48,654 nucleotides of DNA from a virus, in the IMG/VR virus record IMGVR_UViG_3300045020_000027, positions 1-48,654 of that record. The stretch is one strand, 5' to 3'. This document shows positions 16,568 to 25,108 of the stretch, piece by piece; the first letter of the stretch is position 1; the number at the start of each line of letters is the position of its first letter. Both the position numbers and the translations under genes were made by a program. Below the pieces are notes generated by a model. The model was not told the origin of the DNA. It saw only the letters and a list, made by a program, of their open reading frames with translations, and did no database searches.

Positions 16568-19563
16568 CCTATCCGATCACCCCTAATCCGGGTATCCACA
16601 ACGCCCCGGCGCAGTCGAACTTTGCGACAGGGCAAGGGGCCGCCGCCCAACTAGAGGCGTGGGCTAAGCAGTTGCCGCTGGCGATGACGCTGGATCTGAT
16701 CAACGTCATCCTCCAGGCACTCGGGCTCGGTGCCTACACAGGCCCGGTCGATGGCATCCTGACGGCGTTGAGCACCGCACTGACCGGACGCTTTCAGGCC
16801 CTCGGCGTCCTGTTGGAGGCGGTGTGGACTGCGATCACCACCGACTACAACGACTGGCCGCTGCTGATCGCCGCCCTCGAGGCGGCGTGGAAAGCCTACG
16901 TCTTAGAGGTCACCGAACTCGACGAAGCCGAGATCGTCACCCTCATTGAGATCATCGGCGCCCTTCTGGGTTTCAGTCCGCAGGAAATCCAAAGGCTGAT
17001 CGCAGATTTCGATGCCCTTGAAGCGGACAGCGAAGCCAAGGCGGCGGCGTTCACACTACTGCTTCAGACATGGTGGACGGACATCACCACCGACTATGCC
17101 GACTGGCCGGTGCTGATTGCGGCGATGGAGGCCGCATGGAAAACGTATATCACCACGATCAGCGACATCGACGAGTCTGAAGTCCTCACCCTTGAGGACA
17201 TTGTCGGCGCGCTTCTGGGTATCAGCGCCCAGAATTTACAGGAACTGAACAACGATTTCGCTGATCTACAAGAGGATTCGACGCTGCGGTCGGCTGCGTT
17301 TACCACACTGTTTCAAACAGTGTGGACGGACATCACCACCGAATCGGGCTCGACACTGCTAGCCAGCCTTGAAGCTGCGTGGAACACCTACATCAGCACG
17401 GTAACCACCATTAGCAGCGGCGAGGTCGCCACCCTCGAAGACATCGCCGCCGCGATATTCGGGGTGCCACCGGCCAACGTCGCCGCCGTGTACAACGACG
17501 TCGTCGGATTCCTTACCACTGGTTCATGGACGGACCTGTCCGGCGCGTGGGATGACCTGAAACAGGGCATATTCGGCAACGCCACCAACACTTCGGCCAT
17601 CGGGAACATCTCGGCCGCTTCGGTCACCAATGTGGCGAACAGTATTCAGCCGGTGCCTGATTTCCCGTACGCGCAGTCCATTCAGGCCGCGAGCACATGG
17701 TCGTGGGACGGCACCGTAGGACACACGGCGGTAGGGTCGGCCAAGGTTATCGCCAACGGCACCGAGCAGGTTCTGCGCGGCGTGGTGGGCGACGTCCAGG
17801 CGGCCCAGGTCATCACCGCGACCGCCTACGTCCAATGGAGTGGGCTGACAGCGACCGGCTCTCCGATTCAGCTGCAGCTGTTGCCGAACACGGGAACTCC
17901 GGTGGTTATCGGTGAGATAACGTCGCCGGGTTCGAGCGGTTCGTGGACAGAACTCACCGGTACCTACACCGTTCCCTCTAGTGGCGTGACGACGGTTCAG
18001 ATTCTGCTGGTGGTAACCTCGGCTGCGACGGCCGGGTCTATCTGGTTTGACGACTGCACCGACGACGCCTCGGGCGGATTTCTACCCACCCTATCGGCTG
18101 ATTTCACCGCGCTACAAACGGATTACAACGCGAAAGCCGCCGCGCTCACTACCTTCCTGACCGCGGTATGGACCGATGTCACCACCGACACCCCCGGCAA
18201 TCTCGGCTCTGGATGGTGGACGACGCTGATCGCCAACCTGGAATCGGCGTGGCACACCTATGTCTCCACCATCTCGTCAATCAACAGCTCCGAGATTGTG
18301 ACGCTGGAGAATATCGTCGGCTCGATTCTGGGGCTGTCTCCTGCGACGCTGCAAACACTGAATACCGACTTCGGTATCCTGCAAACCGATTTCACCGCCG
18401 GTAACACCGCATTCGCGACGCTGCTGTCAACGGCATGGACGGTCATTGAGGACGATCTCGGCAACTGGTTGGCGCTGATCTCCGGGCTAGAGGGCGCGTG
18501 GGATACCTACGTGACCACGGTATCTGCGCTGACGAGTGGCGAGTTCGCCACCTTGCGGCAGATCATCAACGCGCTACTGGGCATCAACACCACGACCGGT
18601 CAGATGCCGACATCGAACATCGGCAGCGGACTGGGTCTGGCCAGCCTTGAGCAGGATCTTGCGAACTTCTGGGACAACCTGTTCGGTGTCGGCAACTCGC
18701 CGACGACCGCTCCTGTCGCCGCGACGGCGCTGCCAACGATCAACATCGGCGGCGTGCTGGACACCATTGAGAACCACATCCAGGCGATCGTCGACCATTC
18801 CATTCAGGCACTGACTGGCGGGTCGTCTACCAATAATCCGACCTCGGCGATGTATTCGAACCTGACGGCGATACCCGCCGGAAATATCGTCGGCTCACTC
18901 AGCGGAACATCAGTCGCCTTCGGCGCCACGGGCGGCGGTAGTAGTAACTACCAGCTGTCCGGCGCAACAGTAACGGCGAGTTGGTCGCATACCATCGCCA
19001 CAGGTGACAACTACGTTGTTGTCGCGGTGAACTTTTACACCACGAAGGTGTTCGCCAACGTGGTCTACGCGGCCACCTACGGTGGCGCCTCCATGGCGAG
19101 CCTCGGCGTCGTTGAATACAACAGCGGTTTCTGCGGTATCGCGTTGTTCGGATTAGCGGCACCGGCATCGGGCTCAAAGTCGGTGGTAATCAGCGTCTCC
19201 GGTGGTGTCGGTACAGCGATTGCTATCGCGGGAAACTCGGTGTCGTATAGCGGTTGGAGTTCCACTAGTGCCGCCACGACGGCCAGTGGCGCCCAAAGTA
19301 CCAGCGTCGCGCTGACGGTGGCCTCCCAGACCGGTGATGCGGTAGTTCAGGTGTTCGGTCTGGCCGGCTCAGGCTCGGCCGCCCTATCCAGCTACAACGG
19401 GACTACCCGCTGGAATGAGGGCACCGTATCCGAGGGTGATGCCATCACGATGGTCATGGGGGACGCGGAGGGCGCATCCTCGGTGGTATTCGATGCGACC
19501 GCAAGCTCGCCGTCCACTCAGGTGTGGGGCTCCATCGCGGTTAGTTTGAAGCCGGCTACCTAA
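16564..19563 (+). CDS. 999-residue modular minor tail protein
   Basis: The N-terminal third and the middle contain five helical modules of about 70-85 residues. Each has a W-D/T-xITTD element, an LxxxLEAAWxTYxxxx element, E-xxTLExIxxALLG and a LxxDFxxLxxD element. Three come in a row (about 16806-17480); a carbohydrate-binding-like beta-sandwich follows (WSWDGTVGHTAVGSAK.., about 17690-18080), then two more modules (about 18140-18590). The C-terminus (18940-19560) is a Ser/Gly-rich beta domain with TYGGASMASLG and AGNSVSY, related to the protein at 24046. Likely a tail stalk with binding domains. Confidence 0.82.
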   Translation: MTYPITPNPGIHNAPAQSNFATGQGAAAQLEAWAKQLPLAMTLDLINVILQALGLGAYTGPVDGILTALSTALTGRFQALGVLLEAVWTAITTDYNDWPLLIAALEAAWKAYVLEVTELDEAEIVTLIEIIGALLGFSPQEIQRLIADFDALEADSEAKAAAFTLLLQTWWTDITTDYADWPVLIAAMEAAWKTYITTISDIDESEVLTLEDIVGALLGISAQNLQELNNDFADLQEDSTLRSAAFTTLFQTVWTDITTESGSTLLASLEAAWNTYISTVTTISSGEVATLEDIAAAIFGVPPANVAAVYNDVVGFLTTGSWTDLSGAWDDLKQGIFGNATNTSAIGNISAASVTNVANSIQPVPDFPYAQSIQAASTWSWDGTVGHTAVGSAKVIANGTEQVLRGVVGDVQAAQVITATAYVQWSGLTATGSPIQLQLLPNTGTPVVIGEITSPGSSGSWTELTGTYTVPSSGVTTVQILLVVTSAATAGSIWFDDCTDDASGGFLPTLSADFTALQTDYNAKAAALTTFLTAVWTDVTTDTPGNLGSGWWTTLIANLESAWHTYVSTISSINSSEIVTLENIVGSILGLSPATLQTLNTDFGILQTDFTAGNTAFATLLSTAWTVIEDDLGNWLALISGLEGAWDTYVTTVSALTSGEFATLRQIINALLGINTTTGQMPTSNIGSGLGLASLEQDLANFWDNLFGVGNSPTTAPVAATALPTINIGGVLDTIENHIQAIVDHSIQALTGGSSTNNPTSAMYSNLTAIPAGNIVGSLSGTSVAFGATGGGSSNYQLSGATVTASWSHTIATGDNYVVVAVNFYTTKVFANVVYAATYGGASMASLGVVEYNSGFCGIALFGLAAPASGSKSVVISVSGGVGTAIAIAGNSVSYSGWSSTSAATTASGAQSTSVALTVASQTGDAVVQVFGLAGSGSAALSSYNGTTRWNEGTVSEGDAITMVMGDAEGASSVVFDATASSPSTQVWGSIAVSLKPAT

Positions 19564-21113
19564 TGGCCCTGCAGGTTACCGGCTGGTGGGCAGATCCGCG
19601 AGCCGGTGCGGTGCTGACGGTCGGCGCAGAGTTCGACGCGATCATAGCCAACGCTTTCGGGCATGGCGCCGCCAAGACGGTGGCGCCCACATTCAGCGCC
19701 GCACTGGGCCATGTCACGAAGATATCTGCAGCGGCAACGGTTGCGCCGCTGTTCTACGCGGACAGCCTGGAGCGCAACGCATCCGCCGCACTGACGGTGA
19801 CGCCGACCGCATCGGCTACTTTACAGAACTTCAAACTCATCGCCGCCAGCACGGTCACGCCAACCTTCTCTACGGCAGTGCAGAACTCGTATCACACCAT
19901 CGGTGCTGGACTGGTTGTGTATATGGCCCATGCCACCGGAGTATCCATTTCGTTCGGCGCCGCGCTGACAGTGACGCCGACGTTTACGCCCGACGTGAAG
20001 TTCCCGCAGGTGACTGCCGCCAAGACCGTCACCCCGGTATCGGCTGCGGCACTTCTCCAGACGGCCCATGCGACTGCCACCAAGACTGTCACACCAACGT
20101 TCGCTGTAGCCGTGAAGCGCAGCATGACTGCCACCAAGACCGTTACCCCAACGTTCGCGACGACCTCCACGAAGGTCACCGCCGGACTATCCGCGGCCAA
20201 GACGGTCACACCCACGCGATCGGCGCACGTTGCCGCAAACCAACACGGCCCGCTGGTAGCGACACCGCAGTTTTCCACCGCCCTCAAGCTCACCGCGGAT
20301 ATCCACGCCGCGCCTACGGTTACGCCGTCCTTCGCGGCCGGCTTCACCGGGGCGACGACTGCCACCAAGACTGTCACACCAACGTTCGCTGCGGCAGTGA
20401 AGCGCAGCATGACTGCCACCAAGACTGTCACACCAACGTTCGCCGCAGCGGCGGCGCGCACGGTAACCGCATCAGTAACGGCCACGCCGATACTCGCTGC
20501 GGCCATCAACACATTAGCTACCGTCGTTTACGTTTCGGACATTGGCGACGCGAAAGTCATTTCACTGTCCAGCGGAACCCAAAGCACCCTGGGATTCACG
20601 GGATTGAATAGCCCAGCCGGCGTCGCGGTGGACTCGTCAGGGAACGTCTACGTAGCCGACAGCGGCAACGCCGCCGTGTACAAACTGTCCAGCGGAACCC
20701 AAAGCACCCTGGGATTCACGGGATTGAGCAATCCCTTTGGCGTCGCGGTGGACTCGTCAGGGAACGTCTACGTAGCCGACAGCGGCAACGCCGCCGTGTA
20801 CAAACTGTCCAGCGGAACCCAAAGCACCCTGGGGTTCATCGGATTGGATAGCCCAGCCGGCGTCGCGGTGGACTCGTCAGGGAACGTCTACGTAGCCGAC
20901 AGTCTCGGCGCCGCTGTATACAAACTGTCCGGCGGCACCCAAAGCACCGTTGGATTCACCGGATTGGGCAGCCCCATCGGTGTCGCGGTGGACTCGGGAG
21001 ACGTCTACGTGGCCGACATTTTCCGCGACGCCGTGTACAAACTGTCCGGCGGAACCCAAAGCACCCTGGGATTCATCGGCCTATCCGAACCGGCCGCAGT
21101 GGCCATCCGATGA
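19563..21113 (+). CDS. Tail fibre protein with TVTPTF repeats and NHL propeller
   Basis: This 516-residue protein has two halves. Residues 30-320 hold about a dozen strand repeats around TVTPTF, spaced 17-21 residues. Residues 322-516 are NHL repeats (SPAGVAVDSSGNVYVADSGN.., 40 residues each): four complete copies plus an N-terminal partial and a C-terminal strand SEPAAVAIR that together would close a five-bladed propeller. The blades resemble the sensor domain of mycobacterial kinase PknD. The propeller likely binds a host surface ligand. Confidence 0.82.
   Translation: MALQVTGWWADPRAGAVLTVGAEFDAIIANAFGHGAAKTVAPTFSAALGHVTKISAAATVAPLFYADSLERNASAALTVTPTASATLQNFKLIAASTVTPTFSTAVQNSYHTIGAGLVVYMAHATGVSISFGAALTVTPTFTPDVKFPQVTAAKTVTPVSAAALLQTAHATATKTVTPTFAVAVKRSMTATKTVTPTFATTSTKVTAGLSAAKTVTPTRSAHVAANQHGPLVATPQFSTALKLTADIHAAPTVTPSFAAGFTGATTATKTVTPTFAAAVKRSMTATKTVTPTFAAAAARTVTASVTATPILAAAINTLATVVYVSDIGDAKVISLSSGTQSTLGFTGLNSPAGVAVDSSGNVYVADSGNAAVYKLSSGTQSTLGFTGLSNPFGVAVDSSGNVYVADSGNAAVYKLSSGTQSTLGFIGLDSPAGVAVDSSGNVYVADSLGAAVYKLSGGTQSTVGFTGLGSPIGVAVDSGDVYVADIFRDAVYKLSGGTQSTLGFIGLSEPAAVAIR
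20567..21090 (+). repeat. 120-bp tandem repeats encoding NHL blades
   Basis: The coding DNA repeats with a period of exactly 120 bp. Bases 20641-20700 and 20761-20820 are identical, and the flanking 60-bp blocks differ at few positions; later copies (20881 on) diverge, and the last one is 3 bases shorter. High DNA identity points to recent unequal recombination. Confidence 0.92.
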
Positions 21114-21124
21114 AAGGAACACGC

Positions 21125-21211
21125 ATGGAAAACCTCTCCATCAACGCCGAATGCGTTGCCGAACTGAAGCTCATCACCACCGAAGAAAACAACAACAAGG
21201 AGAACAACTGA
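21125..21211 (+). CDS. 28-residue microprotein between tail genes
   Basis: An ATG with strong AAAGGA ribosome site opens a 28-codon frame (MENLSINAECVAELKLITTE..) that ends in an Asn/Lys/Glu-rich stretch. The stop TGA overlaps the next ATG (TGATG), and the AAGGAG of the next gene lies inside the end of this frame. It may serve mainly for translational coupling. No family recognised. Confidence 0.55.
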   Translation: MENLSINAECVAELKLITTEENNNKENN

Positions 21212-21594
21212 TGGCCGACGGATTTTCCAGCACGTTCGCTAACGCGCTGCTCGATGTGCTGGAGGGGACTGCCCCGACCACCTATTCCACCATCTATGTC
21301 GGTTTGCACACCGGCGATCCGGGTACCGCTGGAACGTCTAACGTCAGCGCAGGCAGTTCAACCCGCCAGTCCGCCACCTTCGGCGCAGCCTCTGCCGGCG
21401 TGATCTCGTTATCCAGCGAGCCATCGTGGACCAATGGCGGCACGTCGGAGACGATCACCGATCTGTCCATCTGGTCGGCGGCCACCTCTGGCACGTTCAT
21501 CGCCTCCATGACCGCGACGGCGTCGCAGGCGTGGGCGAGTGGAAACGTGCTGCAGCTGACGTCGCTGTCGATCACTATCCCCACAGCCTCCTAA
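21211..21594 (+). CDS. Minor tail protein, small beta domain
   Basis: A 127-residue protein of a type common in actinophage tail regions: FANALLDVLEGTAPTTYSTIYVGLHTGDPG.., then RQSATFGAAS and a Thr/Ser-rich C-terminal strand region. ATG 21211 has AAGGAG at good spacing. Probably a virion surface or tail tip module. Confidence 0.75.
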   Translation: MADGFSSTFANALLDVLEGTAPTTYSTIYVGLHTGDPGTAGTSNVSAGSSTRQSATFGAASAGVISLSSEPSWTNGGTSETITDLSIWSAATSGTFIASMTATASQAWASGNVLQLTSLSITIPTAS

Positions 21595-21599
21595 GGGTT

Positions 21600-21725
21600 G
21601 TGGCCGCCGATGCGCCGACGACGCTAGCGGCTCTGTCGTCAGCGTCGGAGGCGATCGGTGGGGTGCTGGAATACGTTTGGCGCGCCGTGAAATTCGGCCA
21701 TGGGAAGCGGTGGACCAATGGATGA
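21600..21725 (+). CDS. Small protein, 41 residues
   Basis: A short frame beginning GTG GCC GCC GAT, giving VAADAPTTLAALSSASEAI.. and ending RWTNG. An AAGGG lies only 2 nt upstream of the GTG, which is too close, so the start is uncertain; a later GTG at about 21662 is possible. The stop lies 8 nt inside the next gene. Function not recognised. Confidence 0.45.
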   Translation: MAADAPTTLAALSSASEAIGGVLEYVWRAVKFGHGKRWTNG

Positions 21726-21990
21726 CGTTTGGTTTAAAGACCCACTCGACACCCGGTGGTTTACCTTCAATTGGTCCCTGGCCGCGGGTGAAACCATCAC
21801 GTCATACACAGTGTCGTGTGATGCGAACATGACGCAGTTGTCTGAAAGCGTCGGCGTGACGTCGGTGTCGATTCAGGTGAGCGGCGGGGATGGCTGTCTC
21901 CAGTCGGTGGTGAGCTGCAACATCCATACGAGCGTGGGCAATATCTATGAGACAGAGAAGCCCGTTTATATCCAGACTCGTCACTCCTGA
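21718..21990 (+). CDS. Small tail-region protein, beta-rich
   Basis: A 90-residue protein: MDDVWFKDPLDTRWFTFNW.. followed by GETITSYTVSCDANMTQLSESV, an Ig/FN3-like strand pattern also found in small virion proteins of actinophages. Its ATG overlaps the previous frame by 8 nt. Likely a virion decoration or tail protein. Confidence 0.65.
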   Translation: MDDVWFKDPLDTRWFTFNWSLAAGETITSYTVSCDANMTQLSESVGVTSVSIQVSGGDGCLQSVVSCNIHTSVGNIYETEKPVYIQTRHS

Positions 21991-21999
21991 AGGGGCGCA

Positions 22000-23523
22000 A
22001 TGACTTGCGCCTCGGTCACCGTCTGCCCAGGGATTAGCTCGGTCACCGTCTACCCTGGTGTCAGTTCGGTCACCGTCTGCCCAGGGATTAGCTCGGTCAC
22101 CGTCTACCCTGGCAGCCTCGTGGTGGTAACGGCGCAGGATACTATCGGCTCTACCCTCGTCGTCGCTCCGAATATGGTTGCCGGGGTGTCCGTTACGGGC
22201 GGCCACCTGATTGCCGCGCTGGCGGTCACTCCTGGTCTCGCGTCGGCACTCAAGCGCACTGGGCATCTTGGGGCATCGCTCACTGTCACGCCGACGTTCT
22301 CGGTCGCCTTCGCCGAGACTCTGCACTTCGCAGCGTCCGCAAATGTCACGCCGACGTTCGCTGCGCACGTGACCGCCGATGTCCACGCATCGCGTACTGT
22401 CACGCCCACGTTCGCGACGGCCTTCACGAAGACGCTTCATATCGTCGCGTCAAAGACTGTCACGCCCACGTTCGCCGGGCACGTGACCGCTGATGTGCAC
22501 GCTGCCCCAACGGTTACCCCCGCATTCGCCGCGGGCCTCACCAAGACGCTGCATATCACCGCATCCGCAACGGCGACACCGACGTTCGCTGCGATGGTGA
22601 ACCCGAGGGCGGTAAACGCGGCTAAGACCGTCACGCCAACGTTCGCGGCGCACGTCACCGCTGACGCGCATGCGTCGCTTACCGTCACACCCACATTCAG
22701 TGCGATGGTGAAACTCAGGGCGGTGACCGCTTCCCCAACGGTTACCCCCACGTTCAGTGCGCATATGACCGCCGACCTGCACGCCACTCCGACGGTTACC
22801 CCGACGTTCTCGACGGCGTTCACCAAGACTCTTCACGTCACGGCGTCGGCGACCGTCACGCCCACATTCAGTGCGATGGTGAAACTCAGGGCGATCACGT
22901 CGGCGCCAACGGTCACGCCAACGTTCAGCGCTGGCGTGACGGCCGATGTGCATGCCACTCCGACCGTCACCCCAACGTTCGCGACGGCGTTTACCAAGAC
23001 GCTCCACATCAGCTCGGCGAAGACCGTCACCCCGACGCCCTCCGCGAACCTTTCCGCCGATGTGCACGCATCGCCTACTGTCACACCAACGTTCGCGACA
23101 GGCTTCACCAAGACGCTGCACGTCGCAGCGTCCGCAACGGTAACACCCACATTCAGTGCGATGGTGAAACTCAGGGCGGTGACCGCTTCCCCAACGGTTA
23201 CCCCCACGTTCGCTGCGAACGTGACTGCCGATGTGCACGCATCTCCCACGGTTACACCCACGTTTGCGACGGCGTTCACCAAGACCCTGCACATCACGGC
23301 GGCACCGACGGTCACGCCAACGTTCAATGCCCACGTCACCGCCGATATCCATGCCACGGCCACCGTCACCCCGTCCTTTGTGACGGCGTTCACCAAAACG
23401 CTGCACATCGCGGCAAGCTCGACCGTCACACCGACGTTCGCGACAACGTTCACGAAGACCGTGGCCGCGAAACCCCGGCCACAACAGGTCAACGTCGCGG
23501 TCACCCGCACGGCAACCCACTAA
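22000..23523 (+). CDS. Repetitive fibre protein with 21 VTPTF units
   Basis: This 507-residue protein starts (AAGGGG ribosome site) with four short SSVTVxPG repeats, then a 50-residue linker, then 21 repeats of 18-20 residues, each opening with TVTPTF or a near variant and closing with HVTADVHA, AFTKTLHI or MVKLRAVT. The types alternate in a semi-regular order. Alternating strand-turn repeats are typical of trimeric fibrous shafts. Threonines next to Pro in every unit would be good O-glycan acceptors, and a glycosyltransferase fusion lies 1.6 kb downstream. The same repeat occurs at 19563-20520. Confidence 0.8.
   Translation: MTCASVTVCPGISSVTVYPGVSSVTVCPGISSVTVYPGSLVVVTAQDTIGSTLVVAPNMVAGVSVTGGHLIAALAVTPGLASALKRTGHLGASLTVTPTFSVAFAETLHFAASANVTPTFAAHVTADVHASRTVTPTFATAFTKTLHIVASKTVTPTFAGHVTADVHAAPTVTPAFAAGLTKTLHITASATATPTFAAMVNPRAVNAAKTVTPTFAAHVTADAHASLTVTPTFSAMVKLRAVTASPTVTPTFSAHMTADLHATPTVTPTFSTAFTKTLHVTASATVTPTFSAMVKLRAITSAPTVTPTFSAGVTADVHATPTVTPTFATAFTKTLHISSAKTVTPTPSANLSADVHASPTVTPTFATGFTKTLHVAASATVTPTFSAMVKLRAVTASPTVTPTFAANVTADVHASPTVTPTFATAFTKTLHITAAPTVTPTFNAHVTADIHATATVTPSFVTAFTKTLHIAASSTVTPTFATTFTKTVAAKPRPQQVNVAVTRTATH
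22015..22112 (+). repeat. Short direct repeats at fibre gene start
   Basis: The block CTCGGTCACCGTCTGCCCAG and its variant with CTACCCTGG alternate, giving four tandem copies of SSVTV(C/Y)PG. Two of them are nearly identical at the DNA level with a period of about 51 bp. Confidence 0.85.
22270..23460 (+). repeat. Degenerate 54-60 bp repeats (VTPTF array)
   Basis: Twenty-one units around ACNGTNACNCCNACNTTC follow each other; neighbouring copies show longer identities, for example the segment coding for MVKLRAVTASP occurs twice almost unchanged (about 22706 and 23161). This array could vary in length by recombination. Confidence 0.85.
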
Positions 23524-23535
23524 TAAGGAGTCACC

Positions 23536-24045
23536 TTGGCCGCCCCGTGCTATATCGCCTGGAATGCTCTTGTCACAGACCTGACTTCGCCGATGTCCGG
23601 TGCCGCTACGTCGGCCAGCAGCGGCACTGTGAAAACCATGCTGCAGGTGAAAACCGGCAGCGGCAAGATACGAGTCGTCGAGTGGGGATATATCTTCACC
23701 ACTACTCCCACGGCTCCGGTTCAGATGGAACTCGTCGAAACGGGCACCGTGTTCGCCACCGTGACAACGGGTAGCACTCCGTCGAACTACAACGACGTGA
23801 CCGGTATCGCCACGTTGACAGCCAGCCCCGGCACCGCCTCAACCGGGTTCACGGCATCCGCCGAGGGTAGCATCACGGCCACTCGGCTGCTGGCCCAAAC
23901 ATGGGATACAGCAACGTATTTCAAGCAGCAATTTCCACTGGGCCGTGAGCCAGAGGTTAACGCCGCTTCGTCACTGCGCATCAGGGCAACCCCGAGCACA
24001 TCGACGGCAACTACCGTCCTGTGCTATGTGATTTGGGAAGAGTAG
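23536..24045 (+). CDS. Minor tail / virion protein
   Basis: A 169-residue beta-rich protein starting at TTG (AAGGAG five nt upstream). The body (KTMLQVKTGSGKIRVVEWGYIFT.. and FKQQFPLGREPEVNAASSLRIRATP) is of a type often found in actinophage virion gene clusters. Immediately followed, without gap, by the next gene (TAG-ATG). Confidence 0.7.
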   Translation: MAAPCYIAWNALVTDLTSPMSGAATSASSGTVKTMLQVKTGSGKIRVVEWGYIFTTTPTAPVQMELVETGTVFATVTTGSTPSNYNDVTGIATLTASPGTASTGFTASAEGSITATRLLAQTWDTATYFKQQFPLGREPEVNAASSLRIRATPSTSTATTVLCYVIWEE

Positions 24046-24705
24046 ATGGCGCGGCTGGGTAGATCCTATCCAGTCCAACGGATCTGGACACCACACGTTA
24101 AAGCGTCTACATCCGCGCACCCCGCCTACGATGCGACCGGCGCGGGCTCGGACACGGCGAGTAATACCTCATCGATTTCGTGGTCGCACACCGCAACGGC
24201 CGGCGCCTATGCGCTGGTTTTTACCGTGGCCGCGTCCGAGACGGTGACGGGCGTGACATACGGCGGCACCTCGATGACCGAACTCGGGTCGGTAACAGAC
24301 CCCAGTGGGCTTCCGTTCTATGTGTACGGGCTCGCCAATGTGGCGGCCGGTGCGAAAACCGTTGCCGTGACCGGAAGTAGTAGCTCGGGCCAACTGGCCG
24401 GTAACTCGGTGTCCTACACGAATGTTAGTTCGGTGGGAACGCCTGCCTCAACAACGGGGAGCGGGACGTCCTTGTCGCAGTCGGTGACGTGCTCGGCCAA
24501 TCAGGTGATTGTCCAATCATTCGAGGCATTCTTCGACGACACTGTCTCCTCCTACAGCGGCGGTAACGGACGTTCCCTGATGCTCTACGGCGGAGCGGCC
24601 GGGCAGGGCAGTTTAACGATCAGTGACGCCACCTCATCGACCACCTTCACCGCAAGTCAAGTGGACCCCGACCCGTGGGCGGCCCTCAGCGTTGTACTCA
24701 GCTAA
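24046..24705 (+). CDS. Minor tail protein, duplicate of C-terminal fibre domain
   Basis: A 219-residue protein whose beta domain has WSHTATAGAYALVFTV, TYGGTSMTELG and LAGNSVSYTNV, clearly related to the C-terminal 200 residues of the 999-residue tail protein. So the domain exists both as a fused and a free-standing form. Probably a surface-binding head domain. The ATG directly follows the stop of the previous gene. Confidence 0.75.
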   Translation: MARLGRSYPVQRIWTPHVKASTSAHPAYDATGAGSDTASNTSSISWSHTATAGAYALVFTVAASETVTGVTYGGTSMTELGSVTDPSGLPFYVYGLANVAAGAKTVAVTGSSSSGQLAGNSVSYTNVSSVGTPASTTGSGTSLSQSVTCSANQVIVQSFEAFFDDTVSSYSGGNGRSLMLYGGAAGQGSLTISDATSSTTFTASQVDPDPWAALSVVLS

Positions 24706-24731
24706 CTAAAACAAAGGAAAACCGCGCTGCT

Positions 24732-25037
24732 ATGGCATCACTTGTCACGTTGACCCCAATCACCGCCACCATTCAGGGCTTCCAGATCCAAGTCCCTGCC
24801 GACATGCTCACAGCACTGCAATACATTTCACCATCCGGCGGCCTGAACTCCACCGCCTACGGCGGCACTGTCAACTCGCAAAACTCTTCAGGAACTGCGA
24901 CCTGGACACTGCTGATTAACAACACGCAGGCGAACACCAGTCAGACGGCGAAGATTGGCGACTACATCATCCTGACGAATAACTCCATCGTCACAGTCTG
25001 CCCGCAAGCGTCCTTCGCATCCCTCTACACGGGATAG
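24732..25037 (+). CDS. Small tail-region protein
   Basis: A 101-residue protein: MASLVTLTPITATIQGFQIQV.. followed by NSSGTATWTLLINNTQ and IGDYIILTNNS. Compact beta pattern with no cysteine catalytic motif. An AAAGGAA lies 13 nt before ATG 24732. Possibly a head or tail decoration protein. Confidence 0.65.
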   Translation: MASLVTLTPITATIQGFQIQVPADMLTALQYISPSGGLNSTAYGGTVNSQNSSGTATWTLLINNTQANTSQTAKIGDYIILTNNSIVTVCPQASFASLYTG

Positions 25038-25108
25038 GGCCAGCGCACTACATCACAACGACAAGCACGAACTGCCCTGATCTTTTCAGCCAATCAACAG
25101 AGGGACAC

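Noticed and set aside
20567-21090. Non-coding tandem satellite
   Set aside because: Period is a multiple of three (120 bp) and the frame remains open; it codes for NHL blades.
22270-23460. CRISPR array
   Set aside because: The repeats are in one open reading frame, degenerate at the third codon position and without unique spacers; they code for protein repeats.
22450-23520. Leftward frame of 356 codons over the fibre repeats
   Set aside because: Repetitive shadow of the VTPTF array on the other strand.
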